From assembly GCA_037957365.1 (NCBI GenBank), contig JARHVA010000666.1:683501-747500 (forward strand): a DNA stretch of 64,000 nt, written 5' to 3'. Shown piece by piece: positions 11,961 to 24,800 of the stretch (position 1 is its first letter; each line of letters starts with the position of its first letter). The notes beneath the pieces are model-generated. The model was not told the DNA's origin and did not search any database. It saw only the letters and a list, made by a program, of their open reading frames with translations. This DNA is from Torreya grandis. Its lineage: Eukaryota; Streptophyta; Pinopsida; Cupressales; Taxaceae. The translations under genes were made by a program, and so were the position numbers.

Positions 11961-13139
11961 TAAACATGAAGGGATACATGATCTTCTAATTGGGGAGGAG
12001 GATTAGGCATGGGGTCCTCTTAAGACACCTCTATCTAACCTAAATTTTCTATGGATTTCAAAGGGTGGGAATAGTAGGTCAATATCTAAGGTAGATCTTA
12101 TTAGTCTTCTAGGTATATTCAGTGTAACTAAAGTGATCTTTTTAAAAAAAATTAAAGGTGGCCCTCCTTCTAGTGTCAAATAAATTTATTTTTATGTGAG
12201 TTTTATGCACACTAGAGAACCTTATGAGGTATATTCTAAAATTTTAGGATCATTAAATAAAAATTCACTTTAAGGCATGAGTTGTAGGGTATTGGGTTTT
12301 TTAAACAACCGGATGGTTAAAAATAGTGAAAAAAGTGGTTGTTTACCTCAGATGGCTCAAATTTTACATGAGTCTAACCATACTTGAGATGGATGGATTG
12401 ATGGAAAATCTAACCTAAGGTGCGTAGGATGAAATGAAACTCAAAAATAAATAATGGTAGGGTAGAAAATAATGTTTGTAAATCATAATAAGATGAAACC
12501 TTTCTAAACTGGATTGTGAACTAGAGGTTGGATAAGTAATCAAAGAACCAATGCTTAATACAAGTTACTATTACCACATAGAAAATCAAACACAATTAAG
12601 AGTCTAAAAAGACTAAGAATACAATGAACTTTAGTCCACATAATCAAAGTTTGTTGCATTTTTAAGATAGAAATTACATATCTACAAAGGGAGATTATGA
12701 TCATTACACACAAAGTATTCAAATTAGCTGCTACATAATTATGAATAATTGTATCAAAAGAATACTTATGCACAATCCAAAGACTAAAATATTAGAATAA
12801 CATATCTTCTTTAGAGAGACACAAATTTGGAGAAGAATAATATTTGAAAATCAAGATGAATTACAGAATAATCCTCAAAATTTATTATTTATCTCAACAA
12901 CCAAAATTATCCTCCCTTTGGAATTAGGATGATACAAGTGCACATGATCTTGGGATGGGGATTCCTTATCTCTCAAGAAAATTCTAAAATTACATTGTCT
13001 AATAATAGACTATGTCAAAATTCATGCATAATATGCATGCATACAATATAGTCATGAATATAGTAGTCATCCAAAGAAATCATATACAAAAATAACCTAG
13101 CTAAAAATACACTTAAGTTATAATTTAGACATGAAACTC
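11961..13139. other. Spacer between gag of A and the long unidentified reading frame
   Basis: No domain was recognised. It is AT-rich with scattered stops in all frames. No LTR pair or primer-binding-site-like motif was found that would separate element A from the coding remnant upstream, so whether the two belong to one element stays open. Confidence 0.3.
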
Positions 13140-16100
13140 TACCCAAAAAAAAACTATAGTTCTAATGTGGCACCACCTGAAGATGGATTTTGCATACTTG
13201 TGATAGTTTTTTGAGTTACAATCATAATTGGGGTTATAAATTAAGTAGGTGTTGTAGTGCCAAGTGAAACTATAACAAGAGTAAAAAATGATAAATGTGG
13301 CACTGTCACATTAATTTTAGGTGTTACATGTGGTGTGTTGACCATAGAACTTGTTAAAGTAGTCACTATTATCACTATAATAAAAATGGGGAGTGGAACA
13401 TAAGTAGGTCTAGTTTGAGTTTGCACTAATGTATACATTAGGACTTGAGTTTGTGTGCCTTATGGAGGTGTTGATTGTGATATTATAGTAATTTTAGATT
13501 TATTTTCTACCTCCATATGTAAGTACAAGGTGTGACTAGCCTAGAAATCAATATTAATGGTTTCAAAATCAATAAGAGGCCTCTTGAATAACTATGGGAT
13601 CTTATCCATTTTTTTTTGTAGAACCATTATGGTCTTCATTTCCACATATAAATTATTAGTTCTAGTGACCCTCCCCTTAGCACAATAGATCAATTTCATT
13701 ATCTCCCCATTGGTCTTATAGATTACCCCTTCTATTTCAACTTGAAAGCTATCAACTGTAGCTTTGAGTAGACCTTCAAAAATAGGTTTGATAACTAACT
13801 ACCTAAGAGGAGTGTTTACACCTACCACTCTCATGTCCTTAAAAATAGAGATGGCTCTTGATTCTTAACTAATAAATTGCTACACCATCTGCATCTCTCA
13901 ATACCAATCAAACAAGTTGTCCCTCTTGGTAGCCACATGACATTTCACCCATGCAACTTATAGTGTAGTTATTAAATTCAAATGGGCGTAGGATATATTA
14001 TTTGGAGATTACCCTAAAAAATTAAGACTACCATTTTTATCCTTAATTTAATTATACAATTGGGAGACATCTCCCCATTTAGTCGAAGATTCAACATTCA
14101 CATACCTTATTGCATAAAAAATGGCATATAACTTATTTGCTACACTCTGCACATTAGCTACAATTTTTCATGGAGCTTGAATGATAGTTGCCTATTTTGA
14201 TTTATATCTTGATTGATCAACATATACAAAACTATAGGTATATTCCCTATATTTAACTAGATCCATAAGGTTAAGTGTTCTCTTCTTTTTTAGAGAGAAA
14301 ATGTCTTCTCTCTATTCTAGTTCCACATTTCCTCTTATGCCACCATAAATTTCCTTTTTACCTTTCTCAATGAATTCATTTGTCTATGAAAATGGAAACC
14401 AACCATGGAATAATTAATGATTATTAAACCTTGACTACCCACCTCCTCTTCTTACAACCTTTGAATCTAGGAGGGGACCTACACCATAGATTGAAATTCT
14501 ACTTCTTATATGGATATAGGGGTGGAAGATAGAGATTTACCTAGAGGACACATTAAAACTACAGTAGGATAGGTTATAGGAGATGATGTAGGCAACTCTA
14601 AGAAGGAAGGAGTGGTTTTCCTCCATCCAATGACCTTCTTATGGGCTTATGTATCAATGATATATTTTGTCTTGCTTTGTGCCCTATGCATTGAAACTAT
14701 GGATGAGTCTTTCGGGGTGGTTTGGTCAACTGACATACCCATTTATGTATATATCCTATGGGGTGTATCCTATGTAGAAAAAATTAAATTAGCCACTAGA
14801 TTTTCAAAATGAACATGTCTCTTTGGCCCTGTGGGTTATGGGTTAGTCTGACTAAAAAATAATAAATTACAAGGGTACTAAGTAGGTTCTATATATAACT
14901 TGTAATTGATGTATGTGTAACCCTAGTAGTAATACTAGTGGTAAGGGGAACCTTTAGAAGGTTTATAAATAGGATTAAAATCCCAAATTATAGGACCTTG
15001 GGTTATGATGGGCAAATTTGGCATTTTGGATGCCTAGGACTTATTCAATGGTCTCAACTAACGCAAAGAATGTGTGGTTCCTATTGTTGTAGTGGTAATT
15101 GAAGAAGTTGTCAAAGAATAAATAACATGGGTACTCATATTTTGGGAGGAAATTATAAGTAAATATGTTGCTGCAATTTTTATTATTTTAGCCTATGGTG
15201 GAGGGATAGTAGGTATAATTGATAATGATCCCTGAACTAGGACTTATTGTTCATTTTTTTCCTTGTTTTTCACATCTCCTTCCTTATCTTGTAATGACTC
15301 AATTACAACTGAGTCACCATTTCCTTTCTTAACCTCCTTATAATATTTACATACCTTCATCTCCTCAAACTCAATTTCTTCCACCTCATCTTCATTTGTA
15401 TCATTATAATTTTAAGTCCCCTCAGGCTATGAGCCCTCTTCTGATAACCATTCCTCTTATTCTTCATCATCATGTTCAATTTTAATGGGCTTTTCTCTTA
15501 CATGTACCTTACCCTCTTATCTTTGTTTAATTTATTTTTTTTCCTCCTTGGTTTCCCCCTAGACTCCTCATATAGAGGGGATCCTCTAAAAAATAAGATT
15601 TTAAAATGCCTTTCTTCTTTTAGCACAAATTTAAGATGTACGGGGGGAGTCTAAGGCTTCCTTTGATAGGTATTTAGAGGTGGCCCTAATGAGTTAAGGG
15701 TTGGTTATGAAGTGGGTGGAATGGAGGATGAAGGGGAAATGAGAGTGGAAGGTGGAAGTGAATTGTAAATGGATTTAGTCATGGGTGAGGGTGTTATTTA
15801 TGATGTTGTAGGAGTTGGTGACAAAGGGTAAATAGGAACCTAAGACAAGAAAGAAGGGAGGTTTACTTGCTGAATTTGGCTAATGGAGGTAGGGTATGGA
15901 ATAGAATAGGAATGTATCTCTATTGAGGATTGTTTACCTTATATTATAGCTTTAGGTGGAGCAAAAATAAAAATAGTTGAAGGTATTAGGAAAGCTTGGG
16001 TAGAACCAGATTAATCTTAAAGGTTCACTTCCCCAAATTGACTTGCCTCTTCAGCTTGATCATATTCCTTTTATAATTTTGCATGAGAAGGGGACCCATG

Positions 16101-17480
16101 AATTGGTTTAGAGGTCTATTACTCTATGTCTATAATTTTTTCATTTTCCTACATGATTATATGATCATATTGGATCCTCTAAGCTATTATCATTGACATA
16201 CCAGCACTATGCATTTTGATGACAACGTCGTTGTCATCCTAAGCATTCATGAATATAAAATTATGACTATATAATTCATGCCCATAAATAATTTATAATT
16301 TTTTCTCATATTTATTCAAGTGTTTCTTGACATTATTCGTAGGTTCCTATTACTTTAAAGGTGCCATCTTCATTTCATAGTGCATTCTGACCTTGCCCAC
16401 AGAGATGAGATGCCTTGATCTAGTGTATTGTATGTCTTCGATGTTAAGGAGAGTTGGGTGTATAGATCTTTGTCTAGCACCTCTCAACTAAATGTCCACA
16501 CTATCTACCAATTATGAAGCAATTTATTATTCTACCACTTTTTCTAGAACAAGATGTGACAAATATAGAGGTTTCCCTGTGCTGCCCTTTATCATGTTTA
16601 TAATGTATTCTAAGTAATGCTAGTAGTCACCTATTTTATTAATATTTATCTTAATATGGTATTACAACCTAGTTATATTATGACCATAGATATCTTGATA
16701 TACCATGGGCTAGAATGTCTCTATTATCCTCTTAATATGCCTTATAAACTTGAGTACATAAAAGATGTTAAATTTGTCACAAATTTTATTTTTGGGGTAT
16801 TCAGTGGAGGGATCCCATGGTTCTGCAAAGGATGAATGAACGATGGTAGTTATGGAATCCACAATGTATGACATCATATGAAATTTCCATTAATTAATTT
16901 TCTTGATTATTAATGTGATACATTAATATAAAATTGATAATTTCACCTAGGGAAATAATTTTGTCTAAGCTTAGAATAATGTCTAGTAGTGGTACCCATA
17001 TATCCTAGTTGTAATAAAAGTAGGGCAACCCATATAATCAATTAAATAGGGCCATATAAATTCTTATACATGGCTTGAATGATGATATATGGATATATGA
17101 AAGTGGGCCTCTAATGGTAAAGTTACTTGGGTTTTTATCCCCCTACTACAAGTTAATAGGGATTGAATTTTCAAGCAACCATGAATTGACCATGTCCTAG
17201 ACATAATTGATTTTAGGGACAAGAATACTATAATTGATTTTAGGGACAATAATACTACTAATTTAATCCACAGGGGTGGTATTGAACCTATGGTGCAATA
17301 TTTTCTTATTAATTTATCCATTTATGAATAAATTAAAGAGAAATTCAATGTAGGGCATTACCTCTAGTTTTTCCACATCATTGTGTAGGCCCACTACCTT
17401 GATGGCTAAGAGGGAATCTCTATATCTCTACATGAAGAGAGACAATTGGTATTCTCCCATGTATGGTTTTGTATATTTCA
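13140..17480 (-). pseudogene. Long decayed coding region of unknown family
   Basis: I do not recognise this protein. On the minus strand, a reading frame can be followed with relatively few stops and a handful of frame changes from about 17480 to 13140, roughly 1400 codons. Landmarks from N to C: RYRDSLLAIKVVGLHNDVEK, VEKLEVMPYIEFLFNLFING, NPSNFTIRGPLSYIHISSF, WDPSTEYPKNKICDKFNIFY, MVYQDIYGHNITRL, YLEYIINMIKGSTGKPLYLS, LRGARQRSIHPTLLNIED, YTRSRHLISVGKVRMHYEMK, a Pro/Ser-rich and acidic middle near 16000-15300, KRHVHFENLVANLIFST, TNEFIEKGKKEIYGGIRGN, LMDLVKYREYTYSFVYVDQ, QSVANKLYAIFYAIRYVN, SSTKWGDVSQLYN, and ISIFKDMRVVGVNTPLR. Many stops fall where Gln would fit (TAG/TAA for CAG/CAA). It could be an extra ORF of element A, as Ogre-type elements have an ORF before gag, or a captured or independent gene. 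No catalytic motif was seen. Confidence 0.6.
17202..17256. repeat. 27-bp in-frame tandem duplication
   Basis: The unit taattgattttagggacaa with its flank occurs twice at a spacing of 27 bp (about 17204 and 17231). 27 bp is nine codons, and in the minus-strand frame it doubles the peptide VPKINYSIL, so the surrounding frame is not shifted. The two units differ by only one base. Confidence 0.85.
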
Positions 17481-17818
17481 CTTCATTTCAAATAGTTGAA
17501 TAATGTTTAAACTTGTGTTGCAGTGCTATCAAATCAAACATTGTGTCTATATACTCAATTGTACCTGTAATTGAATATGCCAAATTGGGGGAGTGTGAAA
17601 TGAGGAAGCCATTGAAAATTTGTAGGAATTTTTTATTCTTTGAAATTTTGAATTCTCTGAGTTACTGTGAAACTCAAATTTTTGATGTGCATAATTTAGC
17701 TAGAAATCAATGTGATTCAATCTTACTTTGCCACTAAATATATTACTTTAGATTTAGTTGCTCTATGAATTGAATGCATTAAGTTAATAATTTATGTGAG
17801 TTAATGGAAATAACATAT

Positions 17819-18076
17819 TTAATTCCATTCCCCATCTACTCTTTTGTATTTTAATTTTGATTTCTCAATGCCAACTTTAGCATGTTTTATTGCCACAAGT
17901 CTTCTTTTCACTATTCCCAGGTGTCTTATCATCTTAGTATGGTAGATGTCCCTTTTCATGTTCTCAAAGTTGGATTTCATGTTCTTACATTTCCTTTTTA
18001 TATCCATGATCTTAATGGATGATGAAAATTGGTTAAATATTGGGGATATACTTATTTGGAGTATAAAACTCTTCAT
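17819..18076 (-). pseudogene. Lys/Arg-rich coiled segment upstream of the long remnant
   Basis: An uninterrupted 85-codon frame on the minus strand is rich in Lys, Arg, Ile and Met with few helix breakers (for example KRKCKNMKSNFENMKRDIYH and MIRHLGIVKRRLVAIKHAKV), suggesting a charged helix. It ends in GEWN and stops. It lies about 340 bp upstream of the long remnant in the same orientation and could be its N-terminal part. The interval 17480-17819 shows no clear joining frame. The role is unknown, and a chance open frame in AT-rich DNA is possible. Confidence 0.35.
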
Positions 18077-18105
18077 TATACACTATTTAGGATATGGGCT
18101 GGTAG

Positions 18106-18700
18106 GATTGTAACATGTGGATAAATCTCATTACTCCAGATAAATTATTTTGACTCTACCATTATACCTTGTATATGTTAGAGAGTGGGTTCACAAGATG
18201 ATGAAACATGGATGGATTTTACTACTTCAATCACTTAGATGATCATATAATATAAATTTTATAACATGTTTTTCTTGAACTCGGGGTTAGTGTGATGATG
18301 ACACATGGATGGATCTTGTTGCTTTGCTCACCCAAATGAATTTGTGACTTATATTTAGGTTATAGATTAAAAGGATGATGATGCATGGATGATTTTCATT
18401 ACTCTAATCACCCAAAGGACTTAATTACTTGTAACCTTCTACTTGGGTTCCATATTAATGGGATGATGACACATGGATGAATCTCATGACTATGGTCACT
18501 TAGATGAATTAGTGACTTGTAATTTTCTACTTCAGTTCCAGATTACTGGGATGATGACACATGGATGTATATCATTTATTTAGTCTCCCATATGACTTTA
18601 TGACTTGTACTTTTCCACTTGGGCTTTGAATTAATGGGATAATGACATGTGGATGGCTCTTGTTGCTTTGAGGAGTTAAAAAGATTTAAAAATTTACATA
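18106..18700. repeat. Diverged tandem array, about 88-bp unit, seven copies
   Basis: A core resembling gatgatgacacatggatgg recurs at about 18106, 18197, 18294, 18373, 18462, 18550 and 18638. Spacings are 91, 97, 79, 89, 88 and 88 bp. Each core is followed by a 'tctcatt/cttgttgct...tcacccaaatga' half and a 'gtgacttgtaattttctacttgggttc' half, so whole units repeat and not only the core. The last three spacings are nearly constant. It lies directly upstream of the minus-strand long remnant. Arrays like this are common in the untranslated parts of large plant LTR elements. Confidence 0.85.
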
Positions 18701-19379
18701 ATTATGAGATAGTTGTATAAGGGTAGGACATTACCACTTGGAATGATCAAGTGTGCCCATATATTCTTTATATATGTCATGTAAAATACTAAGCATGAAA
18801 TAGCCTACATAGGATAAAAACCAAATGAATATAAACTAGAACATAATGTCATTAGTCTTGTTAGTCCATCAAATCAAAATCATGATATTGAGTACATATT
18901 TTGAAAGTAAAAAAGAGAATAGAAGGTAATAGATAATTCTTAAATGATGTCCAAGATTTGGTTATCTCCTTTTTACAACCTTTTAAATAAAAATATACTT
19001 TGAAAACAACCTTAGGTTTGTGCACACTTGATCAATATCATAATTCCTAAGATTGATATACACCATGAACAAATACATTTTCACAATAATGGGTCCCTAT
19101 TTGAATTTTAAGAATTGGGTATGTTGGGGCACAACAATATGATTTACACATTGGAATTAATAGTGAAAGTAATGAAGAGGAATATGATGGACATAATGAC
19201 AATGAAACTCTCTTTAATCTAAATGAGTTTAATGGAGTAGATCAAGATTAAGTTCAATAACTATTTAATTTTTTCAAGGTATCCAAAAGAACCCCCATAA
19301 GGTGAATAAGGTAATTAGTATTCTTATAGCAAAAAATCTAAGCATCAATCTAATTTATCCATATTCATAAAACAAGGGT
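18701..19379. other. Unassigned DNA before element D gag
   Basis: AT-rich DNA without recognisable genes. It probably contains the 5' leader of the gag-protease element. The segment near 19100-19260 stays open in plus-strand frames and may be the beginning of the D polyprotein. Confidence 0.3.
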
Positions 19380-20590
19380 TTCTTTTTCAGGTTAATAAAT
19401 CCTTTACTTCCAATGTTACTACTTCTACTATTTCAATTATTCCAATTTATACATCTATAACACCATCTCTTGGTCTCCAAAATATATCCATAACTATGCC
19501 TAATCATGCTACTTACAATCCTATTATTACCTCTTTAAATACTACTCTAGAACATATCATTCCTACATTACAAACTAAGTTGGTAATATTTAGCATTCCA
19601 TTTCTCATGTTGGCCCTTCCATACACTCATGTTCCATTTTACATAGCACTTTTCACCTAAAATTATAGCTTATCCACTACTTATTAGATTTTTGGCTCCC
19701 AAGTTTCCTCTTTATGAAGGCAGAGGTGATCCTAAACAAAATTTTCTTGTCTTCCATGTAGTTTGTCTATATTATGCACAAAATGATAAAATGTCAAAAA
19801 ACATTTTTCCAAAAAATATCAAAGATTATGCTTTTATATGGTTATATAACCTTACTATTTAGTCATTAAAATCTTTCAATCCTTTGGAAAATCAATTTTT
19901 GACACACTTTTCTATCAACATTGGTAAAAAGTTATCATACGTTGAAATTGCGAAGCTCAAACAAGTGCCTAATTAAATAATCAATGAATATGCACTAAGG
20001 TACAAGAATATGCTTTCCAAAATTACAAATAAAATGTCTGAAAATGAGATTCAATATATGTTTACATAATTTTTTCTCTCTCCTTTTCAATATTCCATTA
20101 TGTTTGACAAGTTCAAATCCTTTGTTGAAATATGACATATAGTTAAAGATCATGAATTTAAATTACTTGTGTTCAACAAGCTCAACTATGTTTAAAATGT
20201 TCCTTATACTTAAAATATAAAGTTTAAAAACAATCCAAATTATAAGATAAAACCAAATGAAATCAATAATGAAGAAAAATTTATAGTTAATGTTATATCA
20301 CAACCACCACAAAATCTCCAATTACAAGCTCCACCAAGGAGGCAATTTTCAAAGTTACCATCATATTCTCATATCTTATTACAAATTCTCATTTAATGCA
20401 ATGTAATCACTCTTCCTCCACCAATGGAGATACATATTTATAAACCTCAATCTAAATTTTTTGATGGAAATGCATATTGTGACTATCATAGATGTATTGG
20501 GCATCCTATAAAAATATGTTTCAAACTTAAGCACAAGATTCAATATATCATTCATGAGAACATCATAGATATTGGTGCACCTATTTCATA
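19380..20590 (+). pseudogene. Ty3/gypsy gag, element D
   Basis: This is a decayed Gag. After a Ser/Thr-rich N-terminal part (about 19400-19620), the capsid core begins near 19680 with APKFPLYEGRGDP, followed by FIWLYNL, NQFLTHFSINIGKKLSYVEI, LKQVPN and INEYALRYKNMLSKI. A Pro/Gln-rich linker follows near 20300 (PPQNLQLQAPPRRQFSKLP). The end carries a zinc-knuckle variant, YCDYHRCIGHPIKICFKLKH, at about 20472-20535, of the C-x2-H-x4-GH-x5-C-x2-LK type seen in plant Ty3/gypsy Gag proteins. Stops interrupt the frame in several places, but it reads through long stretches. The protease follows at 20840. Confidence 0.8.
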
Positions 20591-20839
20591 GGCCAAGTGA
20601 TGGTTGAATGATAATTCAAAACTCAAAATGTAAAAATATCCTTTTCAAAATCATGAATCAAATAACAAGAATAAATATGAAGTACACTATGCATACAATA
20701 CTCATCCTCCTCCTTTATATATGGACATCCACTTGATATCATTATTGGTATAGTTACAAGTATACAAACATCATATCCTATGATCACATTTAATTATATT
20801 AAAATTATTAATGATGATTAATATAGACATGCACTTTTT

Positions 20840-21200
20840 ATTTGATCACATGTTAACAAACAATCCATATATAGTGTCATTATAGATAATGGATCAAGTT
20901 AAAATGTGTACACCATAACTTTCCTTCATTCTCTTGGTTATACATAAAAATATTTATAGGATATTTCTAGAGTTGTTAAACCATTTGATGGGCATACACA
21001 AGATACACTTGGACACATAATGCTTCCTATAAAAGTGGTCCCTCTCATAGTGCCTACTCCATTTATGTTCCTACCAAGCACATGGATATTTGATATGATA
21101 CTAGGATGCCCTTGGATATAAAATATTAGATAAGTACCTTATACAATGAATAAACGTCTCAAATCCATTCATGATAATGAGATGATCAAAATTTAAGGAA
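20840..21200 (+). pseudogene. Retropepsin, element D
   Basis: This is a decayed aspartic protease. It begins KQSIYSVIIDNGSS at about 20858-20900, so the catalytic loop is D-N-G-S with the Asp kept. The body then reads VYTITFLHSLGYT, VVKPFDGHTQDTLGHIMLPI, VPLIVPTPFMFLPSTWIFDM and ILGCPWI, equivalent to the flap and the C-terminal LGRPW box. It stands where a gag-pro polyprotein should have it, downstream of the gag of D. No reverse transcriptase follows; the frame instead leads into the tail at 21310-21867. Confidence 0.8.
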
Positions 21201-21309
21201 TAAAATATGAATATCCTCTAGAAGAAATGACATTTAATTATTATATATAATAGTTTCCTAGTACAGTTATTGAGCAACATGGTAATGAAATAATTTATTG
21301 AACTATTAA

Positions 21310-21867
21310 ATAACATTTATCAACACATTTACAATTTATAATGAGTATGAGCATATTATAGAATTAGTTTCACCATCTACTTATGAGCATGCTACAGTTA
21401 CACATGAGCATATTTAATTTGTTTCATTGAACATGGTACATCATCATAATTATAAAATGACACATAAAAATAGGTCTTCATCTCCTAAGGCACAACATGT
21501 TATTCAAAGATCTTCACCATAGGTACATGTTGTTGCATATTCTTATCCTACATATAAATATACAAGTTTACATGAGCATATAATCAGCATTTTAGGGAAT
21601 TATATTACAACCTATGGATCCTATTCATATTTAGTGGCATCTACAGTTGGCACTTCTTCATCATAATAAGTCACTCCTTAATATCATGGCATGGGTTATA
21701 CATACATGCCCATCACTAATATCATCGGTTATTTACTTGCATTTTCATTGTATATAGCTTCTTTGCTTTCTTTAAAATTATTTTATCCTTTATCCAAGCA
21801 TTATTCTAACTCTTGGATTAAATTTTCACTTGGGTTACTTACCCTCTTGATTTTCAAATTGATTTAA
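21310..21867 (+). pseudogene. C-terminal tail of element D with hydrophobic segments
   Basis: After the protease, one plus-strand frame stays readable from about 21361 to a stop at 21865-21867, with only five internal stops in about 170 codons. It is His/Tyr/Ser-rich at first (STYEHATVTHEHI, LNMVHHHNYKMTHKNRSSSP, YSYPTYKYTSLHEHIISI). It then ends in two strongly hydrophobic stretches, IIGYLLAFSLYIASLLSLKL and FSLGLLTLLIFKLI, separated by a basic loop, like two membrane helices. No RT, RNase H or integrase motif was seen here or in the next 3 kb. The function is unknown. It may be the real end of a non-autonomous Gag-protease protein. Confidence 0.5.
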
Positions 21868-24800
21868 GCACTCCAAAACATTCATCTCTATGGTACTCCA
21901 CTTGCTTACCATTGCATACCTTACACCCTATGGCACTTACATGATCTCATATTTATGATTTTTACATTAGCACATATAGCCTCTTTTATATTTAAATAGC
22001 ATGTACATTCCTAAATATTTTAAATATTTATATTACATTAATATTACTCAAATTTACATATATATTGGGGGCACATTACTTGCCTTCCTCCTTATCATGT
22101 TATGTTTTTGCAACTTGTTGAGGATTGTTTGAATCCCTCCCACTTCATATTTTTTTAAAACTTTGGTTTTTATTGCCTATTTTCAAATATATCTTAGCCT
22201 TCAAACATTTTTAAAATTTTAAAAACATGAAAAAAAATTTACAAAAAATTAAAAAAACCAAAATATTCTCAAAAATTCAAAATTAGGACTGAAAGCATTT
22301 TCAAATGGTGTTAGCTAGTTTATTTTCACATGTTGTTTATCCTATGTTAATTAGATAACATGTTTCATATTTAAATATATAATGCTTATCACAAGGTACT
22401 TGAGTATGATATAAGACATACTTTCACATGATTCTTTGATGTTAGGCTTCCCTTATTACCCAACAACCTTGTTAATTTTTGAGCATCTCTTCATTCTCAA
22501 TGGACACTTTAACAAGTTGTATTTATCCAAAACGTCTCTACCATTTTGATTTATATATCATACAAATGTCTTGCTAAATAAATTATATTTTTAAAATGTA
22601 TTACATGAAATATGCTACTTTATAACATTCACATTTGTACATTTGATAGAGATATACTAGTCTCATTGTCTACATGTTTTGCTTTGCATTCTTCTTTTAC
22701 TATATGATAGGTTAGACTAACTTATTTATTGTGTTTGTGTCCCTTGGCCTTGTAGGTTCAAATTATTACTTATATTAAGTCATTATTCCATTTGTGTGTG
22801 GCCCTTGGCCTTGTTTTTTATGTGATGTTTTACATGTCCCTTGTATGTGGCTTATTGAACCTTATAAGTGACATATTATGAAAATTATATGACATTGTAT
22901 GAATTTAATTATATGATTTTTTGCTTGTTTCTATGGTTACATGATTCATATAATTAATTATATCTACTTTAATATGATGCCATGATTCATGTCATGCATC
23001 ACATATATACTTTATTCCTACTACAATGACATGATGCATACATTACGTATATGATTCAATGATACATTATTTTAACACATATTTCATATGAAAATGCAAT
23101 TATATATTCAATACTATGAATTTAATAGATTTAAAATATTAATAATATTATATCTTTCAATATGATTTCTTTTTAGATAAGTGAATTATATGATACATCT
23201 CTCATCTCAAAATGGGGGCATCACAATGGATTTTCTTGTAACATTCAAAATTTTATAAACAAAAATTTTATATTTATGGAATTATGATTTAGTATTTTGA
23301 GATTATGGGGGTATGTGGCATGCATGTGCACTCATCACTATAGTTACAAATAAAAAAATTAAAACAATTCAAATGTCACAAGCTGAAAAAAGTTTCAAAA
23401 GGTTTTCCAAAGTGGAAAAATTTTAAAATTTTAAAGTTTAAATTATAGGTTCAAAAAATAAATTAAAAATACAAGGGGAATGATATTCATTCATTTTCAC
23501 ATTTCTACTATGGCATTTTCAAAAATTTCAAGTATCAAGTTCTAAAGTTTCAAAGTTTAAAATAGAATCTAGATCTATTCACAATGGTGTGATTTAAATC
23601 AATTTCAATTATTCCATGTTAGAGTTAAGTGACACTCAACTTCTATGGTTTTACATTTTCAATATGTAGCGAGTCACATTTCATGGTTCTACCTCCAAAT
23701 ATTTTACAGACTATTCTATACAATCAAATGATAGTTGGAGCTTAAAATCCTTCCAACTAAAGAGCATTCAATGGTATTCAAATTGAGACTTGATCACTTT
23801 AAATTAACCATAGGTCATAACTTCTCCAAATGTCCCAACAATGGGTCATGCACACTTTTTCATCTCCAAGTTTCAGGGCAATCAGATTGGATACTCTTGT
23901 TGGGTGTATAATTTCCTTTCTCTCTTTTTCAAATTAAAAAATAGTAAATTTTCTCTTTTTCAATTTTTCAATATGAGAAAATATTAATTTTAGTGTTATT
24001 TTTCTAATTTTATTACATTAATTCATCTTTTAAAATAAATTTTCATATCTAAAGATAGAGTGTGTATACACACTCAAGTTTACAATACACACTCAGGTTC
24101 ACATCTACTTTACTCTAGTAATTTCACTTTTTACATCACTAAAATAAAGTGGTAGGAAATGTAGACACATAAAATGAATCATTAAGTGATTTAAACTATT
24201 TATTATTGACATCCTTACCCTTACTTGGTCTATTCACCATTTCACTAAATCAAAAGAACCTTCACTATCTTTTAAGCACTAAAAATATTGTATAGCTTCA
24301 TTCATCCCTTTTTAGCCCATAGGCTCTTTCTAGACCCTCCCAATAGTTTCTCATTTTCTGGGGCAAGTACACATTAGTAAGATAGGGGTGGACTACACCC
24401 TTGTCCCTTAGTGTAACCATGTCTCCCATGCTCCAATGGTCACTTTTTTAAATTGATATGTTTCATAATATCTCTCTAGCATGTTTGGTAAAGTTGATTA
24501 GTGAAATTATTTCAAATATTATCCTATAAAATCATATGAAGGCCACTCATTATTCCCCATTAGATCTCTCTAGAATTTGGATTACTTTTTTGAGTAAAAT
24601 AACACTACTTCATATTTGAACTCTGCATCATTATAACATTCTTAATATAAATCTAAATATTGTTTATTTTAATTGAAGGGCATCTATTTTCAAGAATTTC
24701 AATCAATATTATATCTATAGTCATTATAGTTTCATAATAATGGATCACATAATCACTCTATGAGGGTTAAATACATCAGCCTGAGGCCCTTTTGGTCTAG

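Noticed and set aside
17513..17737. 74-codon plus-strand open frame opposite the long remnant
   Set aside because: It lies antisense to the upstream end of the minus-strand coding remnant and shows no motif.
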